44,578 nt of DNA, taken from Rhodocyclaceae bacterium (GTDB lineage: Bacteria > Pseudomonadota > Gammaproteobacteria > Burkholderiales > Rhodocyclaceae). Every line of letters starts with the position of its first letter. Positions within the stretch are counted from its first letter, which is position 1. Below the pieces are notes generated by a model. The model did not search any database and was not told the origin of the DNA. It was given only the letters and a program-made list of their open reading frames with translations. Below are positions 13,052 to 22,490 of the stretch, piece by piece. The translations under genes were made by a program, and so were the position numbers. The stretch is from the NCBI GenBank assembly GCA_013426785.1, contig JACDZI010000021.1:1-44578 (forward strand), given 5' to 3'.

Positions 13052-14584
13052 TCAGAGCGGGATGTTGCCGTGTTTGCGCCACGGGTTGTCGATCTTCTTG
13101 TTGCGGAGCATCACCAGCGAACGGCAGATACGCTTGCGGGTTTCATGCGGCTGGATCACGTCATCGATAAAGCCGCGCGCACCGGCGACGAAGGGGTTGG
13201 CAAACTTGGCCTTGTACTCGGCCTCCTTGGCCGCCAGCTTGGCGGGGTCACCCTTGTCCTCGCGGAAGATGATCTCCACCGCGCCCTTCGGGCCCATCAC
13301 CGCGATCTCGGCGCTCGGCCAGGCAAAGTTGACGTCGCCGCGCAGATGCTTCGAGGCCATCACGTCGTAGGCGCCGCCGTAAGCCTTGCGGGTAATCACG
13401 GTGATCTTCGGCACCGTGCATTCGGCGTAGGCGTAGAGCAGCTTGGCACCGTGCTTGATGATGCCGCCGTATTCCTGCGCCGTGCCCGGCATGAAACCCG
13501 GCACATCGACGAAGGTGATGATCGGGATGTTGTAGGCGTCGCAGAAACGCACGAAGCGCGCTGCCTTGATGGAGGACTTGATGTCGAGACAGCCGGCCAG
13601 CACCATCGGCTGGTTGGCGACGATGCCGATGGTCTGCCCTTCCATGCGGGCAAAGCCGATGATGATGTTCCTGGCGTGGTCGGGCTGCAATTCGAAGAAG
13701 TCGCAATCATCCACCGTCTTGATGATCAGTTCCTTGATGTCGTAAGGCTTGTTGGTGTTATCCGGCACCAGGGTATCGAGCGAGTAATCGAGACGGTCGG
13801 CCGGATCGGGCGTGGGACGGATCGGCGCCTTTTCCTTGTTGTTGAGCGGCAGGTAATTGACGAAGCGGCGCAGCATCAGCAGGGCATCGACATCATTCTC
13901 GAAAGCCAGGTCCGCCACGCCGGACTTGCTGGTGTGGGTCACCGCACCGCCGAGTTCCTCGGCCGTCACTTCCTCGTGAGTCACCGTCTTCACCACTTCC
14001 GGGCCAGTGACGAACATGTAGGAGGTATCCTTCACCATGAAAATGAAGTCGGTCATCGCCGGCGAATACACCGCCCCGCCGGCGCAAGGCCCCATGATCA
14101 GCGAGATCTGCGGAATCACTCCCGAGGCCATCACGTTGCGCTGAAACACGTCCGCATAACCACCGAGCGCCGCCACACCTTCCTGAATGCGCGCACCGCC
14201 CGAGTCGTTGAGGCCGATCACCGGGGCGCCCACCTGGATCGCCTTGTCCATGATCTTGCAGATCTTCTCGGCGTGCGCCTCGGAGAGCGCGCCGCCAAAC
14301 ACGGTGAAGTCCTGCGAGAAGACAAACACCATGCGGCCGTTGATGGTGCCGTAGCCGGTGACCACCCCATCGCTGGGAATCTTGGTCTCGCCCATGCCGA
14401 AGTCGCTGCAGCGATGCTCCTTGAACATGTCCCACTCTTCGAAAGTGCCGTCGTCAAGCAGCAGTTCGATGCGCTCGCGCGCCGTCAGCTTGCCCTTCTT
14501 GTGCTGGGCGTCGATGCGCTTCTGGCCGCCGCCGAGGCGCGCCAGTTCGCGTTTCTGGTCGAGTTGTTCAATGATCTCATGCAT
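13052..14584 (-). CDS. pccB: Propionyl-CoA carboxylase, carboxyltransferase beta subunit
   Basis: 510 residues, normal for PccB. The two crotonase-fold halves are recognisable: [24 protein letters not shown] in the N-half and [33 protein letters not shown] in the C-half, which form the acyl-CoA and carboxybiotin pockets. The C-terminus [13 protein letters not shown] is typical of PccB. AGGAGA precedes the ATG by five bases. Gap to meaB is 9 bp and to pccA 10 bp. Confidence 0.95.
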   Translation of the reverse strand: MHEIIEQLDQKRELARLGGGQKRIDAQHKKGKLTARERIELLLDDGTFEEWDMFKEHRCSDFGMGETKIPSDGVVTGYGTINGRMVFVFSQDFTVFGGALSEAHAEKICKIMDKAIQVGAPVIGLNDSGGARIQEGVAALGGYADVFQRNVMASGVIPQISLIMGPCAGGAVYSPAMTDFIFMVKDTSYMFVTGPEVVKTVTHEEVTAEELGGAVTHTSKSGVADLAFENDVDALLMLRRFVNYLPLNNKEKAPIRPTPDPADRLDYSLDTLVPDNTNKPYDIKELIIKTVDDCDFFELQPDHARNIIIGFARMEGQTIGIVANQPMVLAGCLDIKSSIKAARFVRFCDAYNIPIITFVDVPGFMPGTAQEYGGIIKHGAKLLYAYAECTVPKITVITRKAYGGAYDVMASKHLRGDVNFAWPSAEIAVMGPKGAVEIIFREDKGDPAKLAAKEAEYKAKFANPFVAGARGFIDDVIQPHETRKRICRSLVMLRNKKIDNPWRKHGNIPL

Positions 14585-14593
14585 AAACTTCTC

Positions 14594-15589
14594 CTAGAAA
14601 TACCGGTTCATCAGATTCAACAGTCGCTGGGCTGCCGCCGTGGAGGTCGCGGCACCCTCGGTCACGGCACGCAGTGTATCGGGCAGGCTGGCTTTCACGG
14701 CAGGATGTTCGCGGAAGCGCTGGCGCAGGCCGGTATCGATCAACTGCCACATCCAGTCGATTGTCTGCCGGCGGCGCTTTTCCATAAACGCACCACTTTC
14801 CGTCATGGCCTCGCGGTATTTGAGCAAAGTCTGCCAGACCTTGTCGATGCCTTGGCCGTGCAGTGCGCTAGCCTGCAACACGGGGGGCTGCCAGTTCGGG
14901 TTGGCCGGATGCAACAGCGACAGCGCGGCGCGCATTTGCAGGGCGGCGCGTTCGGCCGCCGTGGCATCCAGGTCGACCTTGTTGTAGATCACCACATCGG
15001 CCAGTTCCATGATGCCCTTCTTGATGGCCTGCAGGTCATCGCCGCTGTTCGGCAGCTGCAACAACACGAACACGTCGGTCATGCCGGCCACCACGGTTTC
15101 CGACTGGCCGACGCCGACCGTCTCGACGATCACCACGTCGTAGCCGGCGGCTTCGCAGACCAGCAACGCCTCGCGGGTCTTCTCGGTCACGCCACCCAGC
15201 GTGCCGGCTGACGGCGACGGCCGGATGAAGGCAAACTCGTTCTGGCACAGCCGCTCCATGCGCGTCTTGTCGCCGAGGATGGAGCCGCCGCTGCGGCTCG
15301 ACGAGGGGTCCACCGCCAGCACGGCAACCTTCAGCCCCTGGTCGATCAGGTGCAGGCCGAAAGCTTCGATGAAGGTCGACTTGCCGGCACCGGGCACCCC
15401 CGTCAGACCGATGCGCAGCGATTTTCCCGTATGCGGCAGCAGCGCATCCAGCACAAGCGCCGCGCGCGCCTGATGGTCGGCGCGCGTCGATTCAACCAGC
15501 GTGATGGCCTTGGCCAACGCGCGCCGCTGCCCAGCCAGCACCCCGGCGACGCGATCGCGGTCTTCCGGAGTCAAGCCGAGCTCTGCCAT
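14594..15589 (-). CDS. meaB: Methylmalonyl-CoA mutase-associated GTPase MeaB (ArgK family)
   Basis: G3E-type P-loop GTPase that protects and reactivates the B12 mutase. 331 residues: P-loop [17 protein letters not shown] (about 60-76), [20 protein letters not shown], the [12 protein letters not shown] switch region and NKVD specificity motif ([11 protein letters not shown]). It lies between mcm and pccB, its expected place. The gap to the mcm stop is entirely a copy of the 24-bp repeat. Confidence 0.95.
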   Translation of the reverse strand: MAELGLTPEDRDRVAGVLAGQRRALAKAITLVESTRADHQARAALVLDALLPHTGKSLRIGLTGVPGAGKSTFIEAFGLHLIDQGLKVAVLAVDPSSSRSGGSILGDKTRMERLCQNEFAFIRPSPSAGTLGGVTEKTREALLVCEAAGYDVVIVETVGVGQSETVVAGMTDVFVLLQLPNSGDDLQAIKKGIMELADVVIYNKVDLDATAAERAALQMRAALSLLHPANPNWQPPVLQASALHGQGIDKVWQTLLKYREAMTESGAFMEKRRRQTIDWMWQLIDTGLRQRFREHPAVKASLPDTLRAVTEGAATSTAAAQRLLNLMNRYF

Positions 15590-15591
15590 CC

Positions 15592-15615
15592 GCCGTCCCG
15601 CCAGCGCCGACTTTT
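15592..15615 (+). repeat. 24-bp dispersed repeat, copy 7 (exact)
   Basis: Exact consensus. It fills the mcm-meaB gap and supplies two bases of the mcm stop codon (TAA at 15616-15614 on the minus strand). Confidence 0.97.
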
Positions 15616-17779
15616 AGGCCGAGGCGGGCAAATGAGCGGCACTGATCGCGCGCAACACTTCATGCGCGCATTGCGGGATCGGCGTGCCGGGGCCGAAGAT
15701 GCCCTTCGCGCCAGCGGCGAACAGCGCCTCGTAGTCCTGCGCCGGGATCACCCCTCCGACGAACACAACGATGTCCTGCCCGCCCTGCTCCTGCAGTGCC
15801 TTGACCAGTTGCGGCACCAGCGTCTTGTGGCCGGCAGCCAGCGTCGACACCCCGAGGGCGTGCACATCGTTTTCGATCGCCTGACGGGCGGCTTCTTCCG
15901 GCGTCTGGAACAGCGGGCCGATGTCCACATCGAAGCCGAGGTCGGCAAAGGCCGTGGCCACCACCTTGGCACCGCGGTCGTGACCGTCCTGGCCGAGCTT
16001 GGCGATCATGATGCGCGGGCGGCGACCCTCGGCAGCAGCAAAGTCCTCGATCTGCTCGCGCAACTCATCGATGCCGGGACTGCTGCCATAAGCGGCGGAA
16101 TACACGCCGGAGACCACCTGATTGGTGGCACGATGGCGGCCCCAGACCTTTTCGAGCGCGTCGGAAATCTCGCCGACGCTGGCGCGCAGGCGGGTTGCCT
16201 TGATGGCAAGGTCGAGAAGGTTGCCCGAACCATCACTAGCGGCGGCAGTCAATGCAGCGAGTGCGGCCTGCACTGCGGCTGCATCGCGGCTGGCGCGAAT
16301 CTCCTTGAGGCGGGCGATCTGCGACTCGCGCACGGCATGGTTGTCGACGTCGAGAAATTCGATCGCATCCTGCTTCGCCAGCTTGTACTTGTTCACACCG
16401 ACGATCACGTCCTGACCGGAATCGATGCGCGCCTGCTTCTCGGCTGCGCACTTCTCAATCTGCAACTTGGCCCAACCGCTGTCGACGGCCTGGGTCATGC
16501 CGCCCATCGTCTCGATTTCCTGGATGGTGTTCCAAGCCATGTCAGCCATGTCCTGCGTCAGCTTTTCCATCATGTAGCTGCCGGCCCACGGGTCGACGAC
16601 GTTCGTGATGTGTGTCTCTTCCTGGATCAGGATCTGCGTGTTACGGGCGATGCGCGACGAGAACTGCGTCGGCAGCGCGATGGCTTCGTCCAGTGCGTTG
16701 GTGTGCAGGGACTGCGTACCACCGAACACCGCCGCCATCGCCTCGATGGTGGTGCGCACGACGTTGTTGTAGGGATCCTGCTCGGTGAGCGACCAACCGG
16801 AAGTCTGGCAGTGGGTGCGCAACATCATCGACTTCGGGTTCTTCGCGCCGAACTCTTTCATGATGCGCCACCACAGGAGGCGCGCGGCGCGCAGCTTGGC
16901 GACTTCAAGGTAGAAATTCATGCCGATGCCGAAGAAGAAACTGAGTCGCCCGGCGAAATTGTCGATGTCGAGCCCGCTCTTCATCGCCGTGCGCACGTAC
17001 TCCATGCCGTCGGCCAGCGTGAAGGCCAGTTCCAGCGCCTGCGTCGCGCCGGCTTCCTGGATGTGGTAGCCGGAGATCGAGATCGAGTTGAACTTCGGCA
17101 TGTGCGCAGCCGTGTAGCCGATGATGTCAGCGATGATGCGCATCGACGGCGCCGGCGGATAGATGTAGGTGTTGCGGACCATGAACTCCTTGAGGATGTC
17201 GTTCTGGATCGTCCCCGACAGCTTGTCCTGCGCCACGCCCTGCTCCTCGGCGGCGACCACGTAGCCGGCGAGGATGGGCAGCACGGCGCCGTTCATGGTC
17301 ATCGACACCGACACCTTGTCGAGCGGGATGCCGTCGAACAGGATCTTCATGTCCGCCACCGAATCGATCGCCACGCCGGCCTTGCCGACATCGCCGACGA
17401 CGCGCGGGTGGTCAGAGTCGTAGCCGCGGTGCGTCGCCAGATCGAAGGCGACCGACACGCCCTGCGCGCCGGCAGCCAGCGCCTTGCGGTAAAAGTCGTT
17501 GGAAGCCTCGGCGGTGGAGAAACCCGCGTACTGGCGGATGGTCCAGGGTCGCGCCGCGTACATCGTCGCCTGCGGACCGCGCAGGAAGGGCTCAAAGCCC
17601 GGCAGCGTGTCGGCATAGGGCAGGTCAGCGGCATCGGCCTTGGTGTAGAGCGGCTTGACGGTCAGACCCTCGGGCGTGGTCCAGACGAGTTTTGCCAGAT
17701 CGCCCTCCGGTGCGGACTTGCTTGCGGCCTTGTTCCAAGCATCGATGCCGGGAACGTTGACTTCTGGGTACTTGCTCAT
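15614..17779 (-). CDS. scpA: Methylmalonyl-CoA mutase (B12-dependent, single large subunit)
   Basis: 721 residues combining the substrate-binding TIM barrel (N-terminal about 550 residues, e.g. [22 protein letters not shown] and [15 protein letters not shown]) and the C-terminal cobalamin domain with [11 protein letters not shown], the DxHxxG motif with the cobalt-binding histidine, and [13 protein letters not shown]. It interconverts methylmalonyl-CoA and succinyl-CoA. GGGAGTGG precedes the ATG. First gene of the mcm-meaB-pccB-pccA operon; together with the epimerase-like gene at 22.5-23.0 kb it gives a route between propionyl-CoA and succinyl-CoA. The mature C-terminus ends two codons after LPA because the stop is provided by the repeat. 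Confidence 0.97.
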   Translation of the reverse strand: MSKYPEVNVPGIDAWNKAASKSAPEGDLAKLVWTTPEGLTVKPLYTKADAADLPYADTLPGFEPFLRGPQATMYAARPWTIRQYAGFSTAEASNDFYRKALAAGAQGVSVAFDLATHRGYDSDHPRVVGDVGKAGVAIDSVADMKILFDGIPLDKVSVSMTMNGAVLPILAGYVVAAEEQGVAQDKLSGTIQNDILKEFMVRNTYIYPPAPSMRIIADIIGYTAAHMPKFNSISISGYHIQEAGATQALELAFTLADGMEYVRTAMKSGLDIDNFAGRLSFFFGIGMNFYLEVAKLRAARLLWWRIMKEFGAKNPKSMMLRTHCQTSGWSLTEQDPYNNVVRTTIEAMAAVFGGTQSLHTNALDEAIALPTQFSSRIARNTQILIQEETHITNVVDPWAGSYMMEKLTQDMADMAWNTIQEIETMGGMTQAVDSGWAKLQIEKCAAEKQARIDSGQDVIVGVNKYKLAKQDAIEFLDVDNHAVRESQIARLKEIRASRDAAAVQAALAALTAAASDGSGNLLDLAIKATRLRASVGEISDALEKVWGRHRATNQVVSGVYSAAYGSSPGIDELREQIEDFAAAEGRRPRIMIAKLGQDGHDRGAKVVATAFADLGFDVDIGPLFQTPEEAARQAIENDVHALGVSTLAAGHKTLVPQLVKALQEQGGQDIVVFVGGVIPAQDYEALFAAGAKGIFGPGTPIPQCAHEVLRAISAAHLPASA

Positions 17780-17840
17780 CGAACCACTCCCGCCGTATTC
17801 CGGCTAATGTAAGTATTAAAGAGCCGAATGATAACAACGC

Positions 17841-17864
17841 GCCGTCCCGCCAGCGCCGACTTTT
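17841..17864 (+). repeat. 24-bp dispersed repeat, copy 8 (exact)
   Basis: Exact consensus in the 177-bp divergent gap between mcm (start 17779) and the crotonase-family gene (start 17957). No clear promoter boxes are visible around it. Confidence 0.97.
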
Positions 17865-17956
17865 CATCGGCGCGCAAACGGTAGCCACTGCGGGCGGTGA
17901 CAGGCCCGGTCGGATTTGTCACAATCCGCAGCCTATTGTCTGGAAGAAAGATCCCC

Positions 17957-18733
17957 ATGAAGCCCGATATCCTGCTGGCCTGTGACGGGCCACTGGTCAC
18001 GGTTACCCTGTTCAACCCGGACAAGCTCAACGCGCTCAACGCCGCCATGTGGCAGCGGCTGGAAGCGGTGTTTCGCGACCTCGATGCCGACACCCATCTG
18101 CGCTGCATCATTGTCCGGGGCGAAGGCACAGCCTTCGCGGCCGGCGGCGATCTGGTCGAAATGCGCGCGGCGCGTGCCACGGTCGATGGGGCGCTGGCCT
18201 ACCACGAGCAGGTCGGTCATGCACTCGACGCCATCGCCGCGTGCCGCCATCCGGTCATCGCCAGCATCCTCGGCCCTTGCGTCGGTGGCGGCCTGGAGAT
18301 TGCGGCCACCTGCGACCTGCGCATTGCCGGCGAATCCGCGAAATTCGGCGCACCGATCAACAAGCTGGGTTTTTCGATGTATCCCGGCGAACTGGCCGGC
18401 CTGCTGAAACTGGCCGGCCCCGCCCTGGTCAAGGAAATCTTGCTCGAAGGCCGCCTGCTGACCGCCCGCGAAGCCCATGAAAAAGGCCTGCTGACGCGCG
18501 TGGTCGCCGATGCCGCAGTAGAGGACGAAACCCTGGCGACCACCCGGCGCATTGCCGCCGGCGCCCCGCTGGTGGCGCGCTGGCACAAGCAGTGGATCGC
18601 TCGCCTGCTGGACGGAAACCCATTGACGCCCAGCGAAAAGCGGGCATCCTTCGCCTTTCTCGACTCGGCGGACTACCGCGAAGGTATTGCCGCCTTCCTT
18701 GAAAAACGTCCGCCGCGTTTCACTGCTCAATAA
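17957..18733 (+). CDS. Enoyl-CoA hydratase/isomerase (crotonase) family protein
   Basis: 258 residues from the ATG at 17957 (GGAAGAAAG upstream). Crotonase landmarks: NPDKLNALNAAMWQRL, the oxyanion-hole stretch GEGTAFAAGGDLVEM and PVIASILGPCVGGGLEIAATCDLRIA. The first catalytic glutamate (GGGLE, equivalent to Glu144 of crotonase) is present, but the second (Glu164, normally in FGQPE) is replaced: here the sequence is FGAPINKLG. A standard hydratase is therefore unlikely; an isomerase, decarboxylase or thioesterase-type activity is possible. It is divergent from the methylmalonyl-CoA operon, which suggests an acyl-CoA role. Confidence 0.85.
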   Translation: MKPDILLACDGPLVTVTLFNPDKLNALNAAMWQRLEAVFRDLDADTHLRCIIVRGEGTAFAAGGDLVEMRAARATVDGALAYHEQVGHALDAIAACRHPVIASILGPCVGGGLEIAATCDLRIAGESAKFGAPINKLGFSMYPGELAGLLKLAGPALVKEILLEGRLLTAREAHEKGLLTRVVADAAVEDETLATTRRIAAGAPLVARWHKQWIARLLDGNPLTPSEKRASFAFLDSADYREGIAAFLEKRPPRFTAQ

Positions 18734-18742
18734 AGGAAGGCT

Positions 18743-19198
18743 ATGACCCGTTTTTCTCGACTGCTGTCAGGGCTGCTCGCCACCGCGCTGGTTGCCATCG
18801 CTCCCGCCACCCTGGCGGTGGAAAAAGTCGGTGCCGGCAGGACGGCAAAGCCGGCAGATAACCGCATCGTCATCCAGATCAACGAGGATGACTCGAAGAA
18901 ATGGCATGCGGTGCTCGGCAACATCCGCAACATCCAGGCCGATCTGGGGCGCAGCAACGTCGCCATTGCCGTCGTGGCGATCGGTCCGGGGTTGGGCATG
19001 CTGGTCGCCGATTCGCTGACCGCCAACGATGTGCAGGATGCTCTGGCAGCCAGGGTCGAATTCGTCGCCTGCGGCAATTCGATGAAAGCGCTACATATCG
19101 ACCCGGCCGACCTAGTGGCTGGCGTGAAGATCGCCAAGGCAGGCTATGTCGAACTGATGCAGCGGCAACGGCAGGGCTGGGCCTACCTGCGGCCATGA
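18743..19198 (+). CDS. Secreted DsrE-like protein (paralogue 1)
   Basis: 151 residues with a signal peptide (about 1-25, ending ATLAV) and a DsrE/DsrF-like fold: RIVIQINEDDSKKWHAVLGNIRNIQADL, VAIAVVAIGPGLGML and a late conserved Cys in VEFVACGNSM. Family members relay or bind sulfur, but the periplasmic subset is uncharacterised. AAAGGAAGG gives a strong ribosome binding site, 9 bp after the crotonase gene. Immediately after the predicted cleavage site the eight residues KVGAGRTA are encoded by the 24-bp repeat. The next gene is a paralogue of the same length. Confidence 0.82.
   Translation: MTRFSRLLSGLLATALVAIAPATLAVEKVGAGRTAKPADNRIVIQINEDDSKKWHAVLGNIRNIQADLGRSNVAIAVVAIGPGLGMLVADSLTANDVQDALAARVEFVACGNSMKALHIDPADLVAGVKIAKAGYVELMQRQRQGWAYLRP
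18823..18846 (-). repeat. 24-bp dispersed repeat, copy 9
   Basis: 21 of 24 identical. Antisense to the DsrE-like gene, read in it as KVGAGRTA just after the signal peptide. Confidence 0.88.
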
Positions 19199-19302
19199 TA
19201 AAAAAGTGGTTTTATCTCGCCGAACATGCTGCTAGCCTTTGGCCTCACCGCACACCAGATGCGGTACCCGAGACCAATGTCCTGACCATCCGAGGAGAAG
19301 CC

Positions 19303-19758
19303 ATGCACGACTACCTGATCCGCCCTGCCCGCCTGCTTTCCGCTGGTGCCTTGTTGCTCGGCCTGATGTTCGCAGGGATGGCGCCCGTCAGCGCCGCGGC
19401 TGATGACGAAGAGCGCGTCGTCTATCACATCAACGACAACGTCAATGCCCGCCCCCTGCTCAACAACGTGCGCAACCATTTGCAGGCGTCACCGAAGACC
19501 AAGATCGTCGTCGTCGGCCATGGCAAGGGCATCGACTTCATGCTGAAGAGTGCGCAGGATGCCGGCGGCAACCCCTACATCATCGGCATCGAAATGCTGA
19601 CCGACAAGGGCGTCGAGTTCCGCGCCTGCCGCAACACGCTCACCAGTCGCAACCTTAAGGATGACGCGGTGGAAGATCTGGTCAAGGTCGTCCCGTCCGG
19701 GGTCGCCGAGATTGGTCGCCTGCAGGCAAAGGAAGGCTACGTTTATCTCAAGCCCTGA
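19303..19758 (+). CDS. Secreted DsrE-like protein (paralogue 2)
   Basis: 151 residues from the ATG at 19303 with AGGAGA seven bases upstream. Signal peptide about 1-32 (ending APVSAAA), then ERVVYHINDNVNARPLLNNVRNHLQASP, KIVVVGHGKGIDFML and VEFRACRNTL, aligning with the previous gene over the whole length. The 104-bp gap to paralogue 1 holds no recognised site. It has no repeat copy. Tandem duplication is likely; the pair sits upstream of a nucleotidase and a FeoB-like transporter. Confidence 0.82.
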   Translation: MHDYLIRPARLLSAGALLLGLMFAGMAPVSAAADDEERVVYHINDNVNARPLLNNVRNHLQASPKTKIVVVGHGKGIDFMLKSAQDAGGNPYIIGIEMLTDKGVEFRACRNTLTSRNLKDDAVEDLVKVVPSGVAEIGRLQAKEGYVYLKP

Positions 19759-19759
19759 T

Positions 19760-20413
19760 TTGCCACGCCTGTCGGAAATTGACACCGTTCTGCTCGACAT
19801 GGACGGCACCCTGCTCGACCTACATTTCGACAACTACTTCTGGCAGGCGCATGTCCCCCGTCGCTATGCCGAGGCACGCGGGCTACCGCCGGATATTGCC
19901 CGGGAAGAGCTGATGGGGCGTTATCACGCCTGCGCCGGCACCCTCGAATGGTATTCAGTCGATTTCTGGGAAACCGAACTGGAACTGGACATCATGGCGC
20001 TCAAGGAAGAGGTGGCCCACCTGATCGCCGTCCACCCGACCGTCACCGACTTCCTGGCTGCGGTGCGCGCCAGCGGCAAGCGGCTGGTGCTGGCGACCAA
20101 TGCCCATCACAAAAGCCTGACCCTCAAGCTGGCCCGCACCAGCCTCGAACCGCATTTCGATGCGATCGTCAGTTCCCATGCGCTGGGCGTGGCGAAAGAA
20201 GCGCGTGGCTTCTGGGAAAAGCTCGCAGCCCTCGAAGGCTTCGATCCGCAGCGCACCCTGCTGGTCGATGACAGCCTGCCGGCGCTTGATGCCGCGTGTG
20301 ACTTCGGCATCCGCCACCTGGTCGCCGTGCGCCGACCCGACACCCACCAGCCCGACAAGGACACCGGCCCTTACCCGGCCATCGACAGCTTCACCGAACT
20401 GTTGCCTGGCTGA
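19760..20413 (+). CDS. HAD-family GMP/IMP nucleotidase (YrfG-like)
   Basis: 217 residues from a TTG start one base after the DsrE stop, where the homologous sequence begins. The HAD motif I LLDMDGTLLDL, the YrfG signature FDNYFWQAHVP, motif II LATNAHHKSL and motif III/IV LLVDDSLPALDAACDFGI are all present. YrfG-type enzymes dephosphorylate GMP and IMP. No good ribosome binding site is visible; translation is probably coupled to the gene before. Confidence 0.85.
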   Translation: MPRLSEIDTVLLDMDGTLLDLHFDNYFWQAHVPRRYAEARGLPPDIAREELMGRYHACAGTLEWYSVDFWETELELDIMALKEEVAHLIAVHPTVTDFLAAVRASGKRLVLATNAHHKSLTLKLARTSLEPHFDAIVSSHALGVAKEARGFWEKLAALEGFDPQRTLLVDDSLPALDAACDFGIRHLVAVRRPDTHQPDKDTGPYPAIDSFTELLPG

Positions 20414-20427
20414 AGCGCACCGATATT

Positions 20428-22464
20428 TTGTCCCTGCCGCCCCACACCTTTCCGCTGAACGGGCCGCTGCTGCGCGGCAGCCGGCGCCCGCGTGTCGCCC
20501 TGATTGGCCAGGCCCGCACCGGCAAGAGCCGCATCTTCGCTGCCGCATCGAGCACGTCGGTTCGCCACGAACGGCTGGCCGGCATCGGCCCGGCCTACGA
20601 GGAGTGCCAGGTCGAGGTGGGGCTGGACCAGATTTCGCTGGTCGACCTGCCCGCGATCGACAGCTTCCACCAACTGCGTGGCAACGTACCGGTGGTGCTC
20701 AAATACCTGCTATGGGGCGACCGCTGGCCGGCCATTGCCCGCCATGAGGCCCACCAGCCGGCAACGCCGTTCGCCGCACCGGACGTGCTGCTGCTGGTGA
20801 TGGACGCCACCGCGCTGGAGCGCGACCTCGAACTTGCGCTGGAACTCAGCCAGATCGGCAAGCCCATTGTGATCGCCCTCAACCGCATGGACGAGGCGCG
20901 CGCCAAGCGCCTGTTCATCAACGTGCGCGCCCTGTCGGAAAAACTCGGTGCCCCGGTGGTGCCGACTGTCGCCCACATGGGCATCGGCCTGGCAGACCTG
21001 TTCAGTACCGTCGTGCGTGCCGCGCGCGAAGGCCGCAGTCCCCACCCGCAACCTCCGAGTCCCCACATTGCGGCAACCCTGGCTCCGATCTCCGGCATCG
21101 CCGGCCGGGCGGAAGTCGCCACCGCCTTCGTGGTGCCGCCCATGCTGCTGGCCATGCAGCTCGCCGAAAACGACGACTATTTTGCCCAGGAGCTGGGCTG
21201 CCATTTCCCGGCCCAGGCGGACGCGCTATTCGCGGCGCGCGCAGCGGCCAACGCTGCCCTGCCGCGCCCGTTGGCCGAGGAAATCCACGCCGACCGGCAT
21301 CATCGCGCCGCCCTGCTGCACGAGGCGGTCACCCGACCGGGGGGCGGCGAAGCGATGCCGCACTGGCAACGCTGGGCCGACGAGGTGTTCCTGCATCCGC
21401 GCTGGGGCTTTGTTGGCAGCCTCGCCATCTTCGCGCTGGTACTGTTCTTCGTCTTCGAGGTCAGCGCCTTTCTCGACAGCCTCACCGTCGCGCGCCTGAT
21501 CGTCTGGGCCGAGCCCTGGCAGCCGACCGACCTCACGGGCATCCTCGGTCGCGCGATCCTCGACGGCTTCATCGGCCTAGCCGGAATCGTCATCCCCTAC
21601 ATGATTCCGCTGGTGCTGCTGCTGGTCTTCCTCGAAGAGTCGGGCATCATGCACCGCGTCGCCTTCGTGGTCGATCGCGGTTTCCACCAGTTGGGCCTGC
21701 ACGGCGGCGTCGCCCTGCCCTTCCTGATGGGCCTCGGCTGCAACGTGCCCGCGCTGGCCGCCACCGCTGCCGTCACCCACGGCCGCGACCGCACTGTCGC
21801 GGCACTGCTGATCACCTTCCTGCCCTGCTCGGCGCGCTCAGCCATCCTGCTCGCGCTGGGCGGCAAGTATCTCGGCGGGCTGGGCGTCTTCGCCCTGTTC
21901 ATGCTGGCGCCCATCGTCGTCAGCCTGATCGGCAAGTTGCTCAAGCGCCGCTATCCGGAAACCACGCCGGGCATGATCCAGGAAATCCCGCCCTACGCCC
22001 TGCCAACGCCGAGATCGCTATTCGTGAATACCTGGGCGCGCAGCCACGACATTGTCACCGTCGTCCTGCCCCTGCTGATCGCCGGCAGCGTGGTGCTGGC
22101 GCTGCTGGCCCATTTCGGGGCCGACGCCTGGATCAACCTGGGGCTGACGCCGGTCACGAGCTGGTGGCTGGGCCTGCCGGCCGTGCTCGGCGTACCCATC
22201 CTGTTCGGCGTGCTGCGCAAGGAACTTTCGCTGCTGATGGTCTTTCAGGCGCTCGGCACTCAGGAACTGGCGGGCGTACTTGATACCACGCAGATCGCCA
22301 CCTTTCTGGCGTTCCTGACCTTTTACGTGCCCTGCGTGTCCACCTTCGCGATGATGCTCAAGTTGCTGGGCCGGCGCGAGGCGGCGTTTTCGGTTGCATT
22401 GTCGGTGGGCGCGGCGCTGGTCGTCGCAGCCGCCGTGCGCTGGCCGCTGGAACTGATCCTCTAG
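20428..22464 (+). CDS. FeoB-like ferrous iron transporter with degenerate GTPase domain
   Basis: 678 residues from a TTG start, 14 bp after the nucleotidase. The N-terminal G domain has a P-loop (GQARTGKS) and NRMD in place of NKxD, but the G3 motif reads VDLPAID instead of DxPG, so GTP hydrolysis may be altered. The membrane part has the FeoB gate motifs GLGCNVPALAATAAVTHGRDRT and LPCSARSAILLALG, with a second gate LGVPILFGVLRKELSLLM and YVPCVSTFAMMLKLLG, and about eight hydrophobic helices. No feoA is seen nearby. It is shorter than E. coli FeoB (773). Ferrous iron uptake is the family role; substrate here is inferred. Confidence 0.85.
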   Translation: MSLPPHTFPLNGPLLRGSRRPRVALIGQARTGKSRIFAAASSTSVRHERLAGIGPAYEECQVEVGLDQISLVDLPAIDSFHQLRGNVPVVLKYLLWGDRWPAIARHEAHQPATPFAAPDVLLLVMDATALERDLELALELSQIGKPIVIALNRMDEARAKRLFINVRALSEKLGAPVVPTVAHMGIGLADLFSTVVRAAREGRSPHPQPPSPHIAATLAPISGIAGRAEVATAFVVPPMLLAMQLAENDDYFAQELGCHFPAQADALFAARAAANAALPRPLAEEIHADRHHRAALLHEAVTRPGGGEAMPHWQRWADEVFLHPRWGFVGSLAIFALVLFFVFEVSAFLDSLTVARLIVWAEPWQPTDLTGILGRAILDGFIGLAGIVIPYMIPLVLLLVFLEESGIMHRVAFVVDRGFHQLGLHGGVALPFLMGLGCNVPALAATAAVTHGRDRTVAALLITFLPCSARSAILLALGGKYLGGLGVFALFMLAPIVVSLIGKLLKRRYPETTPGMIQEIPPYALPTPRSLFVNTWARSHDIVTVVLPLLIAGSVVLALLAHFGADAWINLGLTPVTSWWLGLPAVLGVPILFGVLRKELSLLMVFQALGTQELAGVLDTTQIATFLAFLTFYVPCVSTFAMMLKLLGRREAAFSVALSVGAALVVAAAVRWPLELIL

Positions 22465-22465
22465 C

Positions 22466-22489
22466 GCCGTCCTGCCAGCGCCGACTTTT
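22466..22489 (+). repeat. 24-bp dispersed repeat, copy 10
   Basis: 23 of 24 identical. It occupies all but two of the 26 bases between the stop codons of the convergent FeoB-like and epimerase-like genes. Confidence 0.96.
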
Positions 22490-22490
22490 G

